DNA of 64,000 bases, taken from NCBI RefSeq assembly GCF_020497125.1, contig NC_059079.1:51409114-51473113 (forward strand). The letters are read 5' to 3'. The position numbers were made by a program, and so were the translations under genes. The stretch's first letter is position 1. Every line of letters begins with the position of its first letter. The stretch comes from Mauremys mutica (Eukaryota > Chordata > Testudines > Geoemydidae). Shown piece by piece: positions 20,713-32,354 of the stretch. The notes below the pieces were generated by a model, which was not told where the DNA came from, did no database searches, and was given only the letters and a program-made list of their open reading frames with translations.

Positions 20713-23691
20713 GCAACATTTTATTCTCTGAATGATCAGCTAATTGGTCCTACTCAATAGAAAAACCAAATACAAATCCACAATTAAATCCTTGTTCTGA
20801 ACTGAACTTATTAAAGAGTCAACAATTTCAGAAGACTTTCAATATCAAAATAAAATTTATAAAAACAGCACCACAAAGGATGTAACCAAAGATCCATACT
20901 GGAAAGTCTCAAACCTGAGTTTGGAGGCAGAAAAATGTTTATTTTTGCCTTAGAAGAAGTCAAAAGTCCTCATGCACAGGCACTGACCACATGCCAATTA
21001 TTTAAATTTATAGTGCAATACAAAAATGCATTACCATGAGTCTTGCAATATTTAGTGTTTCTGTTAAAGCTCCCACATCTGGAGTCTTGTGTTTTTGTGA
21101 TAATCTCAGGTTTCATAATGTAACATGACAAAATATACACAATTATTTTACCAACCAGCCCTACTTATTAATCTAAACTACCTTCCAACCATACAAGATA
21201 TTTTAAAATAAAAAATGAACAAATTCCTTAATTTTTCTGATAGGCTATTGCACTGAAAAATACATTGTTGCAAGTGTCATAAGGATTTCAGTGTTTGTAA
21301 GTATTTTTACATCAATGTAAAATCATGGGTTCTGTTTTGGAAGGCTAACTCCTCGAACCCTTATCCTGAGTTCAGTGAGTCTGTGTGAGTAAAAATTCCC
21401 CCCACATGGGCAGAATCAGTTGGAACTTGAGGGACTCACACTGTATTTCCATGTATTTATTTAAAAAACAGTTCACACACACACACAATCAAATATAGAG
21501 TTTATATTGTTAAACATTGGTAGAATTCCAGATTTATGCTATGGACACATTATATTGCACATTTGGAATAAAACTGCCTGAATTAATTTGTGTTAGCTCC
21601 TAACATATTCATGGTCTACATCCAGGTGCAGGAAGGAACAGTTACATTCTATGGGCTCAATTGGTAGCATTAATGACACTCAGGTCTTCATTTTGTATCT
21701 CAAACCCATCAAACTATCCAAATGTGGGACCAGGATCAGCACATGGATGAGGAAGAATTGGCTTTAACCTCCATCTTCATTGGGTTTAGTTTAACATTTT
21801 GAAGAGCTTGCCACCACTATGCTATCTGATCCCGAGGTCAAAAAGGTAGTCAAGGAGTCCTTCTAGACTCTTCAGTCTCACTTGGTTTTTACATAGAAAT
21901 GGCCACAATGCCCCCTCATCCTTTCTATCATCTACAGTTAACATAGGGACTATCCTGAACAATGATTAATTGGGTTTGGACACACACACTTCTATTCTCA
22001 CTCAAAATTAAAAGTGTTGGACAAATCCAGTTAAGTCATACTTTACAAATTACCTGGAATTGATAAAAAAATGTGACATTTCCGTTCCTCAGCAGGAAAG
22101 GCTACATTTAGCATGTGATCGCAGTCTGCTGTTCACTCTATTGGCTACATATAAAACATTACATCAAGTTTGAAGACTTGGTCTTCATTTTCAGAAAATT
22201 CAGGTGGTTGGCCCCATGACATGTGAAGGGACAAGGCACTCAACATCAGCTGGAGGGCCACCCTTCAGGAGCAATGGAACTGTGTAGCTTGATTATGAAA
22301 CTCATGTGCAGAGAGCACAGGGCTCGTGGCAGCTAACTGGAGATTATGGAATTCACTTCCACAAGGATTAAGAATGGCCATCTACCCACCGTTTTCTGAA
22401 CTAAAGAGAAACCGAATTTTTTGCACCTTGCTTTCCCACAAAGTAGCTCATAACCTATTAGCAACTGCACTCAGAGGAGAAAGTGATGATAACTTTGTAC
22501 AGGAGGTATGAGAAATGAGGAGAAAACTCTTGATTAGTTGAGGTAAGCCATCTTGGAGTTTTTTATTGTTTTCATCCATAAATTGCTCAGATACCATCAT
22601 GTTCTGCATGATAGAAGAACCTAAATAGAAAACTACATTTAAACAATAGACAATCTTGTTTTTGACTACAGTGATAGTGTTATTAAAATCTGTAGAAAGA
22701 AATAAAGCAATAAAAAGTGGCTTTTACTAATTGCATTAAGGTTTCACTTTTATCAGTTACCTTTCCAGAATTAAGAGTATTAATCATATGAGAGTTAGTT
22801 AGGAAAAAGATAATTCATTTACAACCTTAACTGAAAGTGCCCCAACCCTCCCTTTCTTCCCTCCCCACATCATATTTCTGAATGCACCCTCTTCAGCAGT
22901 GCCAAAAACACAGTGAAGAAAGAAAAATGCATTGTCATGAGATTTCTAACAGTTTTGCAGACCCAAGAGGTTTGCCCATCACCGAGTGTAACTCTGTTAA
23001 ATGAACTAAAACATATAAGCGTTGCTCTATTAGAAATCAAATACAAAATGGAACACTTATATTTGACAAGTCTAGACTGAAGGATGCACATAGTCTAAAA
23101 TACAGGAGTATCAATATTTGATGGTTACATTGACAATGTTAGTTTTGATATATACTTTGTCATACAGGAAATCTGCTCAGCAAGTGTTACCCAGACAGTC
23201 TTTATTTTATAAAACTCTAGCAAAGTATAAAATTTCTTCTAACATTCAGGTGACATCCAAAGAGATCCCTAAACTAACAGTCACAGCAAAGAAGCTATTT
23301 CCCCTATAGGTCTTTGATGGTTCAGACAGCTATTGCTTTTCAAAACCTCAGATGCCAGAAAAAGAGAAAAGCTGTTAGAGGTATTCCTTTATCTGCCTGG
23401 ACTCCAATAAGTTTACACTAATTAAAACCCTTTTGATAAAGTATAGAACTCCAAACACATCATTTTTCCACTGTTAATTAAAATGTTATGAAGTAGTGTT
23501 ATGTTTTCAGATGAGAGAGAATACCGCCCAGCAAATCCAAAGTGTGTCATTCCAAAGCAGCCTCCCCCTACCCGCCTTTTAACCCGTGACAAGCAATTGC
23601 AGGCAAAATTAAAGATGAATCTACTCTGTATGATTGTTGTTCTCAAAGGGCCTAAGTTGTTCTACTTAGCCATAACTGCAACATCTTAAGG
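20713..23691. other. 3 kb without recognised genes; possible ancient LINE trace
   Basis: Mostly AT-rich and unassigned. At 22340-22440 a short frame reads RLWNSLPQGLRMAIYPPFSELKR, reminiscent of the WNSLP-type C-terminus of LINE reverse transcriptases, but it is isolated and could be chance. Confidence 0.35.
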
Positions 23692-24047
23692 CGACATTTC
23701 TCAAATGAGGCCACCAGGAGATTTTTCTGCAGCCACAACAGACTCCTGGGCAGAGATCGGGCAGGGAAGGGGGCAGGGCAAAGCAGCAGCCCCTCTCTGC
23801 AGCACCCAACTGATGCTGCTAGCGGCCTTGGTGTTTGCTGGCACTGCCAGCAGGGGATCATCACCCTGTATTGCACAGCGTCCAGGGGGCTCTGGTCAGT
23901 GCCTCTGCAGACATTTGGGGCCAACATGTGTGCTCAGCAAGCTTCAGCATGGGGCAGCAGGACTTGGAAAATTTGTCAGAGCAGCCACCAGCAAGGGTTG
24001 GTGGCTCCGCAATTAGGCCACCAGAATTTTGGTTCTGAGAACCCTTG
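23692..24047. mobile_element. hAT non-autonomous element
   Basis: Inverted ends CATTTCTCAAATGAGGCCACCA and TGGTTCTGAGAACCCTTG, with inner halves matching as AGGCCACCAG and AGGCCACCAG-containing blocks (23709 and 24016). Flanks TCTTAAGG and TCCTAAGG form an 8-bp duplication with one mismatch. No transposase frame is present. Confidence 0.7.
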
Positions 24048-25016
24048 TCCTAAGGGGAACTCCAGGAGGTATTTTGCCTAGGAGTTGCTGGGCATTCACA
24101 GGTAGTATGCCTGCTACTGAGCCATTTGTATAAGATGCAGCTTGCCATCCTCTCTCTATGACTGTACAGCTTTACTGATTGGTGTGTTGCTATGGGGAGC
24201 CCTGGCTTCACCTTATCCATTTCTTGCCCTCTCCCCCACCCAAGGGAAAGGAATTGTCTGGAAAGAGGAACCCCCAGGGAACAGGGACTGCAATTCTATT
24301 CAGCCCACCTGCATGTCCAAGCAAAGGAGCAGATGTATTACTCCTTTTGCCTCTTCCCACACTGGGCACCTGTGTAAGGGGCAGGCAAGTCAGATTTCTG
24401 GTGGGAAACAGTCCTCTAGGTCTAAATGATCTAGGATATATGTTTATTTCTCTCCTGTTTTCTTAGGGTGTTTTCCTGTGGCGCCCCAAGCCTTGTCATG
24501 GGCATACTTGAATTCCACTGAACTCGATACTGCATGTGGACATCCAAAGGCAGACTATAGCCCTTATATGGAATTACATACATAGTCTTTAGAGGAGGTA
24601 GAGCATAATTATGCCCTCTGTGCTGCTGTACTCACCACAATGTACATATACATGTATGCCTGTGTGGTTATATAAGCCCTATGGAGACTTTGACTAATTG
24701 ACTGTACATCTTAATGAAGCAAGGGTTACTGCGAAAAGCATTTGCTTAACCAAGCGTGAAAAACTGATCTTTAAGTGAGGTAAGTCTCCTTTGCCTCCCT
24801 GCTTCTTTCCATTAACACCTATACATAGTGGGTATTAAGAAGAGGGATTCTACACCCTCCGAGACCAGATAGTATATGTACCTGCACAATAAATGAGAAG
24901 TTCCAATCACCTTTCTCACAAAATAAAATAAATAAAAATTAAAAAAAAAAAAAAAGACAGTCTTCCTCAACACTACCCAGTAAAACACTGGTAACAATAG
25001 CACCAGGTACAACTGA
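24048..25016. other. Unassigned; A-rich tract at 24918-24955
   Basis: No gene is seen. The A-rich run (AAATAAAATAAATAAAAATT then poly-A) could be the tail of an unrecognised retroposed sequence. Confidence 0.4.
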
Positions 25017-25519
25017 GGCCATGACTACACTTGCAGATGTAGAGCGCTTTGGGTTAAGCCAGCCTTCAGAGAGCGCACCAGGGAAAAACAAACTCAAAGT
25101 AACACAGAAATGCCAAAAGGGCAAGGGGGTGGGAACCAGTTCATTCATAGGCTTGAGTGTGCCCTGATTTCATACTCTTTAATCCTGTCTGAAGTGCTGT
25201 GCACTGAGTGCAGCACTTCAGGATGGCTATAAGGCATGTTGAAGGGGGTTGAGTGCAATGAATAAGGGTCGTAGTTTTTGAGGGTAGGTGGTGAAGCTTT
25301 GGGTGTAGGAGGCAGCTGGGGATAAGAAGAACCTGGATGTTGGGGAAAGTGGGTTGGAGGGGACATGGGAGCACAAGGGGAAAAGGTTTGGGACAAGGGC
25401 TGTTGGGGAGGGATGGGGCAAACGCAGTAGCACCTGCATGGCGATGAGCACCTGGATAGTGTGGAAGTAGAGAAAGAACTGACAGGGATTTGTAGGGGAT
25501 CTTAATGCATGACAGTCTC

Positions 25520-25921
25520 TGTTAGCAAGAGTTAGGCTAACTGTAACCCTAATAACGCGAGATTTGTAGAAGCAAGGATTGTGTGAGGCGAGTGGAAAAG
25601 AACTGTGTGAGAAGTTGTTTCGACCTTGTGTAGATAATGTGTAGATAATATGAAATGTAGACTGGAGTCTCTTAAGTGAGAAAAACAAGATATCAGGATG
25701 ACCTATGTATAAACAAATGCAGCTGTTACTTATTATTGTCTGTAACAAAAGAATAAATGCTTGCTGTAATTGTTTACCTGTTGAGAGACCTGTCCGGGAC
25801 TGGGGCGACCCTGTGTCCTAGGGCACTCCCTCCCTCAACTGCAATTGCTTGAGAAATAATAAAGTATCTGACTCTGCTGCACCCAAACAAAAAGTGAGAA
25901 CAGAGTTTTTCTCCAACAACA
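25520..25921 (+). mobile_element. Probable solo LTR of an endogenous retrovirus
   Basis: The block begins near TGTTAGCAAGAGTTAGGC and ends near CTCCAACAACA. It has a retroviral-type R/U5: AATAATAAAGTATCTGACTC (polyadenylation signal plus following U5-like sequence) and a second AATAAA at 25751. TG and CA ends are present, but no exact target duplication was found, so the boundaries may be off by several bases. No internal retroviral genes are adjacent. Confidence 0.5.
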
Positions 25922-26752
25922 GAGTCCGCTTGGTGCTCCATGCTTTGCCGGCGGTGTGTCATGTTTTCCTGATGGATCCGCCTTTCACTCTCCCTCCACT
26001 CAATTCTTGTTTACAGACTGCTGAATGACTTCATGCAGCATGTCTTCTTTGCTTTTATGTGGCCTCTCACAGAGTCTTCTCAGTGTGTTGGCCAGTGATA
26101 AGAATGATGGCTGAGATCTCAAGGTTGCACCTAGACAGGCAAAATGAACCACTTAACAGAGGCAGTATTGTACACACCAGACAGAGCAATGATTCCCCCG
26201 CATTTAAGGAGGGCAATCACAAAAACCATAGTTTGCCTGTCCCGAAGCGAGCGCACATAACCCATGGGAACCCCAGAAATGGTAAGCACAGGGTCCATGG
26301 GGACTGACTGTTTCATGGTTGTACTATCCTCCGGGTTTCTGTGCCTTGGAGAGAGCCAACAGCTGCAGGGGGCACCTACACTGAACACTGTCCCAACATT
26401 CTCCACAGGAGTTCGTCCTGGAAGATCTCTCATTGCTGAAGGTGACCAGGGAAGCAAGAGAGGGTCTTCTCCTACAATGCGGCTTCTGTCCTGGCCCATA
26501 TGCAGCTTGCCTGTGTGCTGCAATGGTCCCCCCGCACCTCATGGCACACTGGCGCAGACACGTTAGCCTGACTGGGACAAGAACCATGCTGGATCTCCCA
26601 ATAAACCTGTCCAGGCGCATTGCCCACATGCTGGCTGAGACTTTTGAAGAGATCACCGATGCCAATTACTATGATGTGATAGACCACATCAATGCACTAT
26701 TCTGCATCTAGGCAAACGCAGACCTTACCCTTCTCACCCAAAGAGCCCGTAC

Positions 26753-27603
26753 CTAAAAACTTCCTTCCCAAAAAGAAAGCCACTTATCAGGAACCTCCTC
26801 TGTTGTTTGTCCTTCCCCAAGCACTGGATTCCGTGACTGGCTGCCTTCCTCCTGGCTCGAGAAGAGCTCCTGGCTGCATGCATCTAGGGATTCTGGGGTG
26901 TCTCCCCCCGCCTCAGCACCATCGCTCATGCTTTCCTCCTCCTCCTCCCCTCGCCTTGCTGTGCTGGGCTCGGAAGTGCCGATGGTGGTTGTTGCAGTGG
27001 AGGTGGGATCGCCCCCAAGTATCGCGTCCAGCTCTTTGTAGAATTTGCAGGTCATGAGGGAAGCACCGGAGCAGCCATTTGCCTCGCAGGCTTTGCGGTA
27101 GGCATTCCGCAGCTCCTTCACTTTAACCTGACAATGCACTGTATCCTGGTCATGGCCCCTTTCCATCATGGCCCTTGATGTGCCCGAAGGTCTCGTAATT
27201 CCTACAGCTGGAGCACAGCTGGGACTGCACAGCCAGGGCCGGCTCTAACTTTTTTGCCGCCCCAAGCAAAAAAAAGCGCCGCCCCGCCCTAACACACCCC
27301 CTCCAAGCGCTGTGCCGCTCAAGCCTCCTGCCGTAACACCCCTCGAGCGCCACACCGCTGAAACAAAAAACAAACAAAAAAAAACCCTCCAGCGGCGTCC
27401 AGCCGAACCAAAGAAAACAAACCAAACCAAAACAACAACAAAAAAACAAGCGCCACCCCGCCCCAAGGTGCCACCCCAAGCACGTGCTTGCTCAGCTGGT
27501 GCCTGGAGCTGGCTCTGTGCACAGCTTCCTCCCCACAAACACTGATGAGGTCCAGCATCTCACCATTGCTCCATAATGGGAATTGCCTGATGCGTGGAGG
27601 CAT
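26753..27603 (-). pseudogene. Harbinger Myb/SANT-like DNA-binding protein, split by hAT
   Basis: The minus-strand start is ATG at 27601-27603 (MPPRIRQFPLWSNGEMLDLI). The first helices (WSNGEMLDLISVCGEEAV) end at the hAT insertion, and the frame resumes at 27233 as AVQSQLCSSCRNYETFG. A frameshift near 27175 precedes MMERGHDQDTVHCQVKVK, ELRNAYRKACEANG, CKFYKELDAILGGDP and an acidic EEEEES tail, stopping at 26753. This trihelix/Myb-SANT-like fold binds transposon ends and imports the transposase in Harbinger systems. The gene is dead: one insertion, one frameshift. Identification is by motif only. Confidence 0.65.
27234..27517. mobile_element. hAT non-autonomous element with perfect duplication
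   Basis: Starts CAGGGCCGGCTCTAAC and ends TGGAGCTGGCTCTG. Both flanks are TGCACAGC (27226-27233 and 27518-27525), a perfect 8-bp duplication. It contains GCCGCCCC tracts and A-rich (AACAAAA)n filler and no transposase. It lies inside the Myb/SANT-like gene. Confidence 0.9.
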
Positions 27604-28374
27604 GGCCACCTGGAAAGATGCGCTGACAGCACTCCATGCCTGGCTGAGCAAACAGGAAGGGGATTTTCAAAATTCCCAGGGAATTTCAAGGACATGCTTG
27701 GTCACCTGAGGCAGCAGAGTTCAAAAGTGATGACCAGAGCGGCTAGAACAGGCATTGTGGGACACTTCCGGAGGCCAATCAGAGCCAGAGTCCATTAGGT
27801 GTCCACACTGGCACCACAGTGCTCCAGCAAGAGCGCAACAAACATTATTCCTCTTGGGGAGGTGGAGTATCAGGAGCACTCTAGCCACGGAGTCAGAGTG
27901 CTGTACGTGCCTTGCCAGTGTGGACGGAGAGTGAGATAGAGTGCTCTTGGTGGCTTTATTGTGCTATAACGTGCAGATGTAGCCAAGGCCATAGAGAAAA
28001 AGGTCTTCTGTGCTGCCTGTGTTCAGCTCTTCCTTCTTTCCTGCTCTCCTACAGAATATTGACTCAGAGCTTCCTACTCTTGACTCTCCCTTCTTCCAGG
28101 GCTAGTCATAAGAGTGAGTCAGCCTGGCTCCTGAAATCCTTCTCAGTGTTCCTCCTGGGAATAATCTTTATTCAGGGAGTCCTAGAAGAGTGAGTGAGCA
28201 AGCCTTCCAAAGCACCCTTCTTTCACATGAGCTCTCAAAACCCTTTAAAATTATCCTATTATCCTTTTTGAGCTACGTGTAATAAATAAACAGGGTCATC
28301 TGCTCAATAGCCAATCAGAATCAGCTAGGAGGGTAGCAGATCTTTCACAGATGAGGTAAGCCCAACTCCCATTA

Positions 28375-28403
28375 AAACAAACAAACAAACAAACAAACAA
28401 AAA
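28375..28403 (+). repeat. (AAAC)n microsatellite
   Basis: Seven AAAC units. Confidence 0.9.
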
Positions 28404-29040
28404 CAGCCTGCTTGTGACACCCTTTAATCTCTGTAATCCATATTAGTTGCATTAGGTTGCTTTCAGTTACTGGCCCAAATTCATGGTAAGCCCAAAGTCG
28501 ACATTCTGGGCTGTGTTGTGCAATGGACCAGAAGTAAAGAGGCAAATTGTGAGACAAGGGAAAAGCAAGGAGCTCTGGCAGTGCAACCAAGTGTATTGCT
28601 AACAAGAAGCAGGTGTACATTGCAGGAAAGAGTGAAAATGTAATTGTGAGAGATAAGGGCACAGAGCTGTCATCCTAATATATTCATGCCATGGTGCACG
28701 TCTGCATCTATTATATATTTTGCTATTTCTTCAGAGATATTTAATCCAATGACTCTCCTAAAAAACCTAATATGCACAATGTAACAGGGATTGTAAGTGC
28801 GGGGGAAATATAGATAGTTGATGCAATGTAAAACCTTTATCAAGTTCTGTCTCACTGGCTGTAGTCTGTCACCACTGTCTTTGAAATGTGGTCATCCACT
28901 CCTTTTCTCTGCTACCATGTAAAGATCACCTCACTATGAAGTGATGAAAAGCTTCCCCCACAATTTCTGCAAAGGAATGAGGACTTGTCGGCAATTTCAG
29001 TCTTAATTCAGTCAGTCATTCTTTTTCTCAGTCCCATAGT

Positions 29041-29075
29041 GTATGTGTATATATATATATTGTGTGTGTGTGTGT
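29041..29075 (+). repeat. (TA)n(TG)n microsatellite
   Basis: GTATGTGTATATATATATAT followed by a TG run. Confidence 0.9.
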
Positions 29076-29873
29076 CCCCCTTCTGAGCTATGTGTAATAT
29101 ACACACACACTTTTTTAAGATAGACACAGTACTGTGTACTTTGTCTTACTTAAAGAACTTTAGTCTTTATATTGCTTTATATTACAATATTGCCTAGAGG
29201 CCCTAAATGAAGGTCAGGCCCACATTGTGTTAAAAGTTGTAAAATAATGAGACAGTCCCTGCCCTGAACAACTTAAATTTTAAAAAGAGAGTAAGTGGTA
29301 GTATAGAAAACTGCCCATTATCACAGAGCAGATAAATGACAGAGCTGGGAATTAAACCCATAATTCCTGTGTACCATTCTTCTGCATTACTTAAAAAAAA
29401 ACAAAACCCACCAGCAATGTTCTCACATATGAACACCACAGTTTATGAGGACCGTTCCTGTCCCAAGGTACTTAGACCCAGATCCACAAAAATACTTAAA
29501 GCACCTAAACCCTAGAACTTAGGCACTGAAGTCTTGCGTTTAACTGCAAGGTCCAGTTGTGGTTGTAATGAAGCCAAAAACCTCCTGCTGAACCTGGTAT
29601 GTGTCTAAACTGGGTGCCTACATTTTCAGAGTAAAAGTTCCTAGGCACCTATGTTTCTGCCTCTAAGCATGCACACTGCTGCCTTCCTCTAGGCATATGG
29701 GTGACTATCTCCCTCCTAAGCCCCCCAAGCAATTCACAAACTAGGTGGAAGATAGGTGGCTGTATGCCTAAATCACATTTGGGGTCTTGTAGGTGTGCTC
29801 AGAGGTCACCTATTAGATTGGGTGCCATTAATCAATCTGGCTAGAGGAGGAGGCAGCCACTTTATAATTTTTA

Positions 29874-29930
29874 ATCTAGTAATTAGAGCACTCACCCAGG
29901 ATATAGGACACTCAGGTTCTCTGCCCTTCT
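29874..29930 (+). repeat. tRNA-like SINE module, plus orientation
   Basis: AATCTAGTAATTAGAGCACT resembles an A box, and CACTCAGGTTCTCTGCCC resembles a decayed B box, with a spacing typical of tRNA-derived SINE heads. Confidence 0.45.
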
Positions 29931-30067
29931 GACAGAGGGGGGAACTGAAGATTTGAACAAGCCTCTCCCACCCCTCAGGAGATCCAGGGAGCCCCTCATC
30001 AGAATATACCCTCTCTCTCGTTGAAGCTGTTCCATTGTGGATAATGAATGAAAGAAAGATTAGAGTA

Positions 30068-30124
30068 TGGGGATTGGACCCAGGGTCTCCCACCATCCCA
30101 GGGGTATCCTAACCCCTGGACTAG
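30068..30124 (-). repeat. tRNA-like SINE module, minus orientation
   Basis: On the minus strand it reads TAGTCCAGGGGTTAGGATAC and GACCCTGGGTCCAATCCCC, i.e. A-box- and B-box-like. It is inverted relative to the module at 29874. Confidence 0.5.
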
Positions 30125-30417
30125 AATCATTCTTTCCCTCCTATCTCTGGCCCAATGACTATATAAGTATTTGTCCACAATGGACAAGTCATTAGGCCAC
30201 AGAGTACACATGCACCAGGGCCTAGGGAACATTTTACAGAAGACAGACTGAATGAATGAAGGTGCCAACTATGCAGGAGTTTTATGGATTGCAGTGGTTC
30301 TGCAAACAAGGTCATAGGTGCCCAACTCTGGGGTTTAGGCCCATAAGCTGCTCTGTGGATCACACTGTGCTTCTCAGTGTTGCAAAGCCTAAATCCCTTT
30401 GTAGATCTCACACTTAC

Positions 30418-31352
30418 AATGTAGAGATCAGGTGGTGTGGTTTGTTTTTTGATCCACTGCATTTTAAGTTACTGCTATGAAATCTGTGCTTATTAATTCA
30501 CAAGAAGACATCTTAAACAGAATGCTGTATAACATTAGAAACACTCAATTTCAGAATCCTTGGGGCATCATTTGATGTCAAGACTTTCTTTTAAAGATTT
30601 CAAATATACAGTTTCATTTGAATCTGTAGCATTAAAACTCTAAACTCTCCTTAAGATGTTATTTAGTCAAAAGTCTGAGGCTACTTGTACGAAGTGTCTC
30701 TTTCATTGAGAAATGGCATAATATTTAGGATTTCCCTTCGACCTTACCTTTTGTTGTCATGAAGATTCATGTTTAAAAGTGAGAGGGGGAAAAAGAGATT
30801 GCCACGAGCAGTTGGATATGTAAGCACTGCAAATTGGTTGAGCTGCAGAATAGCGTTCCAACTGTTCCCATTATAACAGAGTTGGCTTACTCAGCAGTGA
30901 GCTTCTCAAGCGCCAATTGATTGTATGATGTCAGCTGGTGATGAATTAGGAAAAAAAACCCACAGGTTTCTTTGTCCCAATAACTAATGACTTACTTTAC
31001 AAAAGGTCTTGGCAGTCAAAGGATTTCATAAAAATTCTTTATTGCAAAGAGAACAGTTCTATATCACTTTAAGACCTATAGATGCCATGGTTTTCCCCAA
31101 AAAGATTTTTTTTCAGCTCATACTTCTAAACTCAAAACAGATGTAAATAATGTATATAATTTTCTTTCTAACATTTCCAAGCAACAACAACAAAAAACCT
31201 GCATTATATCAAATCAGATGTTTTCATCCCTCAGTACTCCATTGGCACCTAATGTTGCAAAACTTATTTCCCCAAGTTACTGTTATGTGAATAACCTCAT
31301 TCATTAAAAGGTTATACTCATCTGAGTGACCCTGAGTTTTTGCCAAAGAATC
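30418..31352. other. No gene recognised
   Basis: AT-rich sequence of about 0.9 kb without recognised repeats. Confidence 0.4.
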
Positions 31353-31517
31353 TACCAAACAATCAGTGGGGCCCACTATATGACTGGGGTGCTAAAGGAG
31401 CACTCAAGGAAGATAAGACCATTGAAGATGTAGGGATGCTTTACTATAAGGGCTTCTGAACTTTATTGGGAGTGTTCCAGTTGGGAAAACCCTGTGCACT
31501 GCAATCTAGCCTTAGAG

Positions 31518-31536
31518 ACTACAACTCCCATGATGC
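31518..31536 (+). promoter_or_regulatory. ZNF143/STAF-like binding motif
   Basis: ACTACAACTCCCATGATGC closely matches the vertebrate ZNF143 (STAF) consensus ACTACAnnTCCCAnnATGC, known from many pol II and snRNA-type promoters. Occupancy cannot be judged from sequence. Confidence 0.5.
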
Positions 31537-32322
31537 CTTGGGGAAAGAGTGATAGACTTCCTCTTTCAAAGAGAGATTGCTGGTATGGAGCTCTGTCCAT
31601 ACCAGGAGCTGCTGCGAGGAAGCCAGAAGCTGCTACTGCTGCGAGTCTGCAGGGGTTTTGATTGAGCAGGGAGCCTCAGAGGCTGTTGGTGGCTTCACTA
31701 GAGCCAGGCAGAAACTGTTGCTGTGCCTAGAGCTGACAGAGGTGGGCCTGCAGTGAAGGAACTGTGAGTAACCCCCACTCTTGTTTGGGAAAGTACTTGC
31801 AAGGGAAGGGGCACAGCAGAGAGACCGAGTCTGAGGAGAGGCAGAGTGATCTTCGCACTGAACCAGGACCCAAAGCTGCTGACATTTGGTGGGGCTGGCT
31901 CCAATCATCAGAGGGATTGTGCAGCTTGTTGTCTTGGCTGGACTGATACACAGAACCAACAGAATGCTGTCTCCAGCCTCAGATCTTCAAGTGCGCCCAC
32001 GCAAGCGTCTAGGACTCTGAAATCCAGAGGAGCGTATGCTCCGGAGTGGGGTGAATGGTGGTAGTATAAATGCCAATTAGATAAATTTCATTTATTACTG
32101 TATACTATATTTGTTAATTTATTTTATTCAACTGCCCCCTGTGCATTTAAATTAGTAATGGCATTTAATCTTAATCTGTTATACCTTGTTTCTTTAAAGT
32201 ATGTTAACTCTAATTTAAGTATATTAGATGTATATTATTTAAAATTGGTATTTTGAGTTACATCCATGCCACAGATTATATTATTTGTTATTAGAATAGC
32301 TTTATTCCAGGAGGTTCCCAAG

Positions 32323-32354
32323 GCGCGCGCGTGTGTGTGTGTGCGCGCGCGCGC
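32323..32354. repeat. (GC)n(GT)n(GC)n alternating tract
   Basis: GCGCGCGC, then about 7 GT units, then GCGCGCGCGCGC: 32 bases of strict purine-pyrimidine alternation, a classic Z-DNA-prone sequence. Confidence 0.85.

Larger units (their letters stand above)
25017..27990 (-). mobile_element. Harbinger-type DNA transposon carrying a Myb/SANT-like gene, twice interrupted
   Basis: The left end is GGCCATGACTACACTTGCAG; the right end reverse-complemented is GGCCTTGGCTACATCTGCAC, giving imperfect terminal inverted repeats. Coding evidence is a Myb/SANT-like DNA-binding protein remnant on the minus strand (26753-27603), the accessory protein typical of PIF/Harbinger elements. No DDE nuclease was recognised. 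It is interrupted by a probable solo LTR (25520-25921) and a hAT element (27234-27517). The target duplication was not resolved. Confidence 0.6.
27991..29474. other. Unassigned sequence with two simple repeats
   Basis: No gene was recognised. Simple repeats are listed at 28375-28403 and 29041-29075. Confidence 0.4.
29475..30417. mobile_element. Composite foldback element with tRNA-like modules (tentative)
   Basis: The left end AGATCCACAAAAATACTTAA and the right end reverse-complemented (AGATCTACAAAGGGATTTAG) are alike, suggesting terminal inverted repeats about 0.95 kb apart. Inside, two tRNA-like halves face each other (29874-29930 and 30068-30124). No coding region. The family is not known to me. 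Confidence 0.4.

Noticed and set aside
22326..22511. Frame with WNSLPQ similar to LINE RT C-terminus
   Set aside because: Isolated and short; no other LINE block nearby.
25227..25748. A 173-residue minus-strand frame
   Set aside because: It crosses the boundary between Harbinger interior and LTR, and shows no domain.
26131..26523. A 130-residue minus-strand frame in the Harbinger element
   Set aside because: No nuclease motif (no DDE residues) could be read; probably non-coding interior.
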